DNA of 64,000 nt from Natrinema longum (GTDB lineage: Archaea > Halobacteriota > Halobacteria > Halobacteriales > Natrialbaceae): NCBI RefSeq assembly GCF_017352095.1, contig NZ_CP071463.1:2108001-2172000 (forward strand), read 5' to 3'. Position numbers and translations under genes: made by a program. Shown here one piece after another: positions 59,914-64,000 of the stretch. Within the stretch, counting starts at the first letter, position 1. Every line of letters begins with the position of its first letter. The notes under the pieces were generated by a model. The model did not search any database, was not told the DNA's origin, and saw only the letters and a list, made by a program, of their open reading frames with translations.

Positions 59914-60105
59914 ATGTTCCGTCGTTCTCGAGTCGAACGGACAGGACGGAGAACGGAGCCGACAGCTACCGTCGATCGGACGCGGCTGCCGTTCGCTCGA
60001 GGGTTCGTATCGGGTTCTCACTTGCGCCATAAATATGAGTGTCGAATCCGATCCGTCATCGGTAGTTAGCAACGACAATCATCCCGGCTCGATTGTCAGG
60101 TTCCG

Positions 60106-60408
60106 TCACTCGATCGTGAGGGTCGGCTCGTCGATCGACTCGCTTTTGCAGTCGGGACACCGCGAGGGGAGATTCAGCAGGTCGTCGTAGTCGTCGAACC
60201 CACAGTCCCGACAGGTCGGCGGCGCGACGAGAAGTTGCTCGTCCGTCCCCTCGACCGAACGGGAGACGTGCTCGGCGTGGCGGACTATCGAGTGGGGCGT
60301 GAGATCGAGCTGCGTCGCGAGTTCGCTCGGGGTTGCCGGCTCGGCACGCAAGGCGTCGGCGAGTTTCTGTCGCGTCGTTTCGTCGGCCTCTCGCATACGT
60401 TGGTTCAT
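60106..60408 (-). CDS. Helix-turn-helix regulator with zinc ribbon
   Basis: The 100-residue protein starts MNQRMREADETTRQKLADAL. A winged-helix segment (ATPSELATQLDLTPHSIVRH) is followed by a zinc ribbon (CRDCGFDDYDDLLNLPSRC then CPDC), giving four cysteines in two CxxC pairs. This fusion is a known archaeal regulator type. An alternative ATG is at 60396. It is divergent from the sugar nucleotidyltransferase gene, so it may regulate it, but this is inference from position. Confidence 0.75.
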   Translation of the reverse strand: MNQRMREADETTRQKLADALRAEPATPSELATQLDLTPHSIVRHAEHVSRSVEGTDEQLLVAPPTCRDCGFDDYDDLLNLPSRCPDCKSESIDEPTLTIE

Positions 60409-60601
60409 GGGTGCGCCGTATTTATACTGCCGGCTATCGGTCAGTCGATGGATGCCGGACCGAGTGTGGCGATCACGCGACCAGGAACGCAGCGAGCGTC
60501 CGTTTTTCGCTCCGCCTGGGCCGTTGGCCGGTCGATCGGGCGACGGGTTCGGATCCAGTGAAAGGGCAAGTAACTTACCTTCCCCAAGTGAAGTCCGGCC
60601 C

Positions 60602-61573
60602 ATGAAGGCCGTCGTCCTCGCAGGCGGGTACGCGACCCGAATGTGGCCGATTACCAAACATCGGCCCAAGATGTTCCTCCCGATCGGCGAGTCGACCGTC
60701 GTCGATCGCATCTTCGCGGAACTCGAGGCTGACGATCGGATCGAGGAGGTCTACGTCAGCACCAACGAGCGGTTCGCTCCCGATTTCGAGGCCCACCTCG
60801 CCGACAGCGAGTTCGAGAAACCCCAACTCTCGGTCGAGGAGACGACCGAGGAAGACGACAAGTTCGGCGTCGTCGGCGCGCTCGCACAACTGATCGACCG
60901 AGAGAACGTCGACGACGATCTCCTGATCATCGCCGGCGACAACCTGATCAGCTTCGACGTCGCCGACTTCCTCGACGAGTTTCGGGAACGAGACGCACCC
61001 ACGCTCGCCGCCTACGACGTCGGCTCCCGCGAGAAGGCCAAATCCTACGGGCTCGTCGACCTCGAGGGCGACCGCGTCGTCGACTTCCAGGAGAAGCCCG
61101 CCGACCCCAAGAGCACGCTCGTCTCGATCGCCTGCTATGCGTTCCCACGGACCTCGCTCGATCTCCTGGAGACCTACCTCGAGGACGGGAACAACCCCGA
61201 CGAGCCCGGCTGGTTCGTCCAGTGGCTCCAGAACCGCGAACCCACCTACGCCTACACCTTCGAGGGGGCGTGGTTCGACATCGGAACCCCCAAGAGCTAC
61301 CTCGATGCCGTCGCCTGGCACCTCGACGGCGACTCGCTCGTCGCCGACTCCGCGACGCTGGAAGACACCACTATCGGCGAGAACGTCCACGTCATGGACG
61401 ACGTGACCCTCGAGGGAACGACGCTCGAGCAGACGATCATCTTCCCGAATGCGACGGTTCGAGACGGCGACATCCGCCGCTCGATCATCGACGAGGGGAC
61501 CTATCTCGAGGAACTCGATCTCGCGGGGGCGCTCATCGGCGCGCACACGACCATCACGAACGGGACGGAGTAG
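60602..61573 (+). CDS. Sugar nucleotidyltransferase (glucose-1-phosphate thymidylyltransferase-like)
   Basis: The 323-residue enzyme begins MKAVVLAGGYATRMWPITKH, the GGxxTRxxPxT-K signature of nucleotidyltransferases, with RPKMFLPIG after it. Residues 90-110 have LLIIAGDNLISFDV (nucleotide-binding) and FIG-like FEGAWFDIGTPKSYLDAVAW. Such enzymes activate a sugar-1-phosphate with NTP to NDP-sugar for glycan synthesis. The C-terminal 60 residues form a left-handed beta-helix tail (DTTIGENVHVMDDVTLEGTT). Specific sugar unknown. No glycosyltransferase gene is adjacent. Confidence 0.88.
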   Translation: MKAVVLAGGYATRMWPITKHRPKMFLPIGESTVVDRIFAELEADDRIEEVYVSTNERFAPDFEAHLADSEFEKPQLSVEETTEEDDKFGVVGALAQLIDRENVDDDLLIIAGDNLISFDVADFLDEFRERDAPTLAAYDVGSREKAKSYGLVDLEGDRVVDFQEKPADPKSTLVSIACYAFPRTSLDLLETYLEDGNNPDEPGWFVQWLQNREPTYAYTFEGAWFDIGTPKSYLDAVAWHLDGDSLVADSATLEDTTIGENVHVMDDVTLEGTTLEQTIIFPNATVRDGDIRRSIIDEGTYLEELDLAGALIGAHTTITNGTE

Positions 61574-61709
61574 CGCTCTCCTCTTCGGCGATTCCGACCC
61601 TATTGCCGATCCGTTTGCTGGAACCCCGCGGGCACGCGGCCGGCGGCCGACGCCCCGAACCGGTCGGTACAGCTATCAATCCCCAGTATGATAGGTGTGG
61701 ACAACGCGT

Positions 61710-62456
61710 ATGAGTCCCGACACGGCAGCGGAGTCGCTCCTCGAGCCGTATGCGGACGGCACGCCATACGAGGAACTCGCGGCGGAGTTCCGCGAGTACC
61801 GGCGCTGGACCGGCGACGATCCCCCGTTGCTCCTCGCGGAGGCCGCCGCCTCGACGACCGGCCAGGGGTTCGTCGACGGCATCGCACCCACCGTCGCCCG
61901 GTTTCACGAGTCGTTCGTCGCGAGCGACCGCGTCGACTCCTTCGGGGACCTCGCCGCGCTCGATCCCGAGGACGACGAACTCGTGGCCGCCTTCGGTGCC
62001 CAGCGCAAACGACACGTCCTCTGTGAGGCCGCGTGCGTCCTCGCAGAGCGACCGGAGGCCGACGATCTCGACGCACTGCTCGAGTGGGCGAGCAGGGCCG
62101 ATCACTACCGGTACGAGGCAGACCCCATCGGCTCGATCGCCGGTGTCGGCCCCTCGACGTTCCAGTACCTGCGCCAGCTCGCGGGCGTCGAGACGATCAG
62201 ACCCGCCCCACCGGTCGTCGCACTGATCGACCGCATCGACGCCGAACTCGAGTCCTCGCCCCTCGAAACGACGACGGCTCTGTGGACGATCGCGTCCGGC
62301 GAGTGGCTGGCGATGACGTCGTCGTACTCGCCACTCGAGATCGACCGGCTCGCGTGGTGGACGGAGACCGACGACGACGAGCGCGAGGCCGTCGCCGACA
62401 TCCACGCGCGGTCGATCGACGCAGTAGCCGCCCGGTCGTCGAACTCAGGCGGGTAG
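61710..62456 (+). CDS. Uncharacterised protein with helix-hairpin-helix motif
   Basis: The 248-residue protein starts at ATG 61710 (MSPDTAAESLLEPYADG). It is helical with SIAGVGPSTFQYLRQLAG near residue 150, a helix-hairpin-helix like those of HhH-GPD glycosylases, followed by a helical domain (VALIDRIDAELES). No catalytic lysine or aspartate of the glycosylase type is clear. A GTG at 61695 is a possible start. DNA contact is suggested by the motif but not shown. The C-terminus is Ser and Asn-rich. Confidence 0.6.
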   Translation: MSPDTAAESLLEPYADGTPYEELAAEFREYRRWTGDDPPLLLAEAAASTTGQGFVDGIAPTVARFHESFVASDRVDSFGDLAALDPEDDELVAAFGAQRKRHVLCEAACVLAERPEADDLDALLEWASRADHYRYEADPIGSIAGVGPSTFQYLRQLAGVETIRPAPPVVALIDRIDAELESSPLETTTALWTIASGEWLAMTSSYSPLEIDRLAWWTETDDDEREAVADIHARSIDAVAARSSNSGG

Positions 62457-62639
62457 CTCCCGGACGAACGGGTCTCGGTCGGTCTCGATCGTGCGGGGCT
62501 CCTCACTGGACGGACCCATAGCGATTGGCCCGTCACACGAAACGCCCCGACCGGCTCCTCGAGTCTCGGTTCCGTACTGCGCGGGCCACCGGAGCACTCG
62601 ATACGAATGGGCCAGTGAACGGATGAGAACGTAGTCGCT

Positions 62640-62777
62640 CTATTTCGCTTCGTTCGGCCGATCCTCTACACGACACAGTTGTAGTACTTGTCGAACGTGG
62701 AAATCCTTCTCCGATGGATCATCGTTCTGTAACGCTTCCTCTAAGTGTGCTCTGCTTTCAGCACTTAGCTCCCCCAT
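62640..62777 (-). CDS. Micro protein, 45 residues
   Basis: The product begins MGELSAESRAHLEEALQNDD and continues PSEKDFHVRQVLQLCRVEDR with one cysteine. The charged helical pattern, good haloarchaeal codons and a TATA box at 62804-62811, about 30 bases upstream of the ATG at 62777, support a real leaderless gene. It belongs to no family I can name with certainty. A perfect CTGCGG...CCGCAG palindrome lies between the TATA box and the start. Confidence 0.55.
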   Translation of the reverse strand: MGELSAESRAHLEEALQNDDPSEKDFHVRQVLQLCRVEDRPNEAK

Positions 62778-62783
62778 TTCGTT

Positions 62784-62798
62784 CTGCGGTATCCGCAG
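62784..62798. promoter_or_regulatory. Palindrome between the shared TATA box and a micro-ORF
   Basis: CTGCGG-TAT-CCGCAG, a perfect six-base inverted repeat. It lies on the micro-ORF side of the TATA element, where a repressor could block transcription start. Confidence 0.45.
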
Positions 62799-62803
62799 CA
62801 AGG

Positions 62804-62817
62804 GATTTAAAATATTT
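62804..62817. promoter_or_regulatory. Bidirectional TATA element of two divergent micro-ORFs
   Basis: The AT-rich block ATTTAAAATATTTG reads as a TATA box on both strands and lies about 30 bases from the minus-strand ATG at 62777 and about 27 from the plus-strand ATG at 62839. Confidence 0.5.
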
Positions 62818-62838
62818 GATGTCTTTAGCACATATGTT

Positions 62839-62970
62839 ATGGTGATTGCTGATAACGTCACGACGGCGCGATTCGCCTCTTCAGTGGGATTCGGGTCGCT
62901 ATTCGACGAGGACGGCGAACAGATGACCGGCGTTCCTGACGGCGAGCGAACCGCCGACCGGCTCGAGTGA
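62839..62970 (+). CDS. Possible micro protein, 43 residues
   Basis: The frame ATG GTG ATT at 62839 gives MVIADNVTTARFASSVGFGS ending ERTADRLE, with acidic residues (FDEDGEQMTG). The shared TATA element about 27 bases upstream and the short divergent arrangement favour a real small gene. No motif is seen, so I treat it as possible only. Confidence 0.4.
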   Translation: MVIADNVTTARFASSVGFGSLFDEDGEQMTGVPDGERTADRLE

Positions 62971-63277
62971 GCGACGCATTTGGGTCTCGTACCAGCCAAA
63001 CCGATTCGCACACCGATCGCATAGCTGTCGGGCGCTCGAGTATGGAGTGACTTTCAGCGGTTACTATCGGTCGTCCGATACGGACCGCTGGCAGGCAGTG
63101 CTGGCGACCCCACAGACGGGTCGTGGAGTCGCCGGTAAATCGGGACGGCAAACCGGTCGATTCTACCGTCTCCAACTCGCCCGGCCCGTCTCGGAGTGGA
63201 ACGCCGTCTCGACGGGCCCTGCGACATCCCCGTCCATCGACTCGCCCTCACGTTCGAGTCGATCCGTATCGAGGGAT
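62971..63277. other. Intergenic region without recognised features
   Basis: Only shadow frames with Arg and Ser-rich composition occur. No tRNA or repeat is seen between the micro-ORF and the OsmC gene. Confidence 0.5.
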
Positions 63278-63904
63278 TCACTCGTCGGTGGTCACCGGGT
63301 AGTCGTCGCCCGCCACCTCGGCGGGCGTGTTGATGGTCAGATCGACGTCCTGGGCGAGGGAGACGAGCGCGTAGACGGGTGCCCGCCGCGCCCATTCGTC
63401 GATCAGATCCCGATCGAGACCCTCGCCGTCGATCTCGACCTCGGCGGTGAGGTTCTCGAAAACCGAGTCAGCCGCCTTGAGTTCCTCGAGACTGAAGAGA
63501 ACCGCTGGATCGAAATCGGTCCCGACGCGCGTCTCGAGGTGGTCGATGTCCACGCCGCTGGCGGCGGCGTTGATGCTGATGCCGACGTTGATACAGGCGG
63601 CGAGCGCCGACAGCGCCACTTCTATCGGTTCCATCCGGTCGGTCGCGCCGATCCACCCACCGGCGTCCAACACTTCCTTCCAGCCCCCGTAGGGAATCGT
63701 GTATTCGCGCGTTTCGCGAGTGATCGTCTCGCCACCGAGGTCGTAGCTGTCGATCTTCGCCAGGCTGTGTGCGGCCGTCCCCTCGTAGGTCGCGGACGCA
63801 CGGAGCCCGAGCTGGACCGCTTCGGGATTCTCGGCGGCGTGTTCGGCGAACCCCTCGAGCGTTTCGAGGTCGGTGCCGTGTGCGGTCTGCTGGGTATCTG
63901 TCAT
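63278..63904 (-). CDS. OsmC/Ohr-family protein
   Basis: The 208-residue protein has EPIEVALSALAACINVGISIN at about 93-113, the OsmC helix with its catalytic cysteine (AAC), and a C-terminal VYALVSLAQDVDLTINTP segment where the second cysteine is normally found. Only the first of the two usual redox cysteines is evident, so it may act as a general OsmC-fold protein rather than an organic hydroperoxide reductase. It is about 50 residues longer than classical OsmC at the N-terminus. It ends the window. Confidence 0.85.
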   Translation of the reverse strand: MTDTQQTAHGTDLETLEGFAEHAAENPEAVQLGLRASATYEGTAAHSLAKIDSYDLGGETITRETREYTIPYGGWKEVLDAGGWIGATDRMEPIEVALSALAACINVGISINAAASGVDIDHLETRVGTDFDPAVLFSLEELKAADSVFENLTAEVEIDGEGLDRDLIDEWARRAPVYALVSLAQDVDLTINTPAEVAGDDYPVTTDE

Positions 63905-64000
63905 GTGAGGTGCCTCCCTGCCAGCGACGCTACGCTGGCGAAGATACTGTAGTTACTTCGTGGCAGACCGCCGGGAGCTGCTGTCGTGGCAGTCACTGCA

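Overview
The window reads as chromosomal DNA of a haloarchaeon (class Halobacteria; a Natrialbales-like relative is my inference). The base composition is GC-rich, the predicted proteins are strongly acidic, the tRNA genes do not encode CCA, starts are often leaderless behind TATA boxes, and exported proteins carry Tat or lipobox signals. Several families are haloarchaeal (Hvo_1808-type surface protein with a PGF-CTERM tail, Gfo6-like dehydrogenase, SUI1, XPD-type helicase). Most of the window is ordinary chromosome broken by two insertion sequences and one integrated element.

Left part (1-5660): an F420-dependent FrhB-type Fe-S protein cut by the window edge, a small membrane protein, tRNA-Gly(CCC) beside a 63-bp tandem repeat, NAD synthetase nadE with a hairpin touching its start codon, a GNAT acetyltransferase, a crotonase-fold enzyme, an uncharacterised protein and tRNA-Thr(GGT).

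Integrated element (5605-18969): a 13.4-kb element lies in the 3' half of tRNA-Thr, bounded by a perfect 57-bp direct repeat. It carries a tyrosine integrase, a coiled-coil protein, a lipoprotein plus micro membrane protein, a winged-helix repressor-like protein, three small zinc-binding proteins in one operon, a DUF4268-like putative nuclease, and a large type IIG restriction-methylation enzyme. That enzyme is split near its N-terminus by an IS5-like element with an 8-bp target duplication. The right arm is a long, mostly non-coding stretch rich in inverted repeats and G-runs.

Middle (18970-29434): a Gfo6-like D-xylose dehydrogenase diverges from the nadA-nadB-nadC operon for de novo NAD synthesis. 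Then come small metabolic genes (methyltransferase-like, lipoate ligase-like, M23-like) and a Tat-type exported protein split by an IS1595 element with a 9-bp target duplication.

Right part (29435-64000): a thioesterase precedes a complete nitrous-oxide reduction cluster, nosZ-(membrane protein)-nosD-nosF-nosY-nosL, which ends in a 78-bp nested inverted repeat. Then follow two paralogous 54-residue membrane proteins, an isochorismatase-family hydrolase, two tandem HExxH surface proteins with different anchors, nicotinate phosphoribosyltransferase, a Get3/ArsA ATPase, an ABC exporter, uvrC, a SUI1 factor, two tandem GNATs, an orphan NrfD-like protein, a putative manganese transporter with an operator-like palindrome, an XPD-type helicase, a SpoIIM-like membrane fusion, a saccharopine-dehydrogenase-like reductase, a Rieske protein, two regulators, a sugar nucleotidyltransferase, and two divergent micro-ORFs sharing one TATA box. 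An OsmC protein closes the window.

Together the chromosomal genes show de novo and salvage NAD synthesis (nadE, nadABC, nicotinate phosphoribosyltransferase, possibly a nicotinamidase) and the last step of denitrification.
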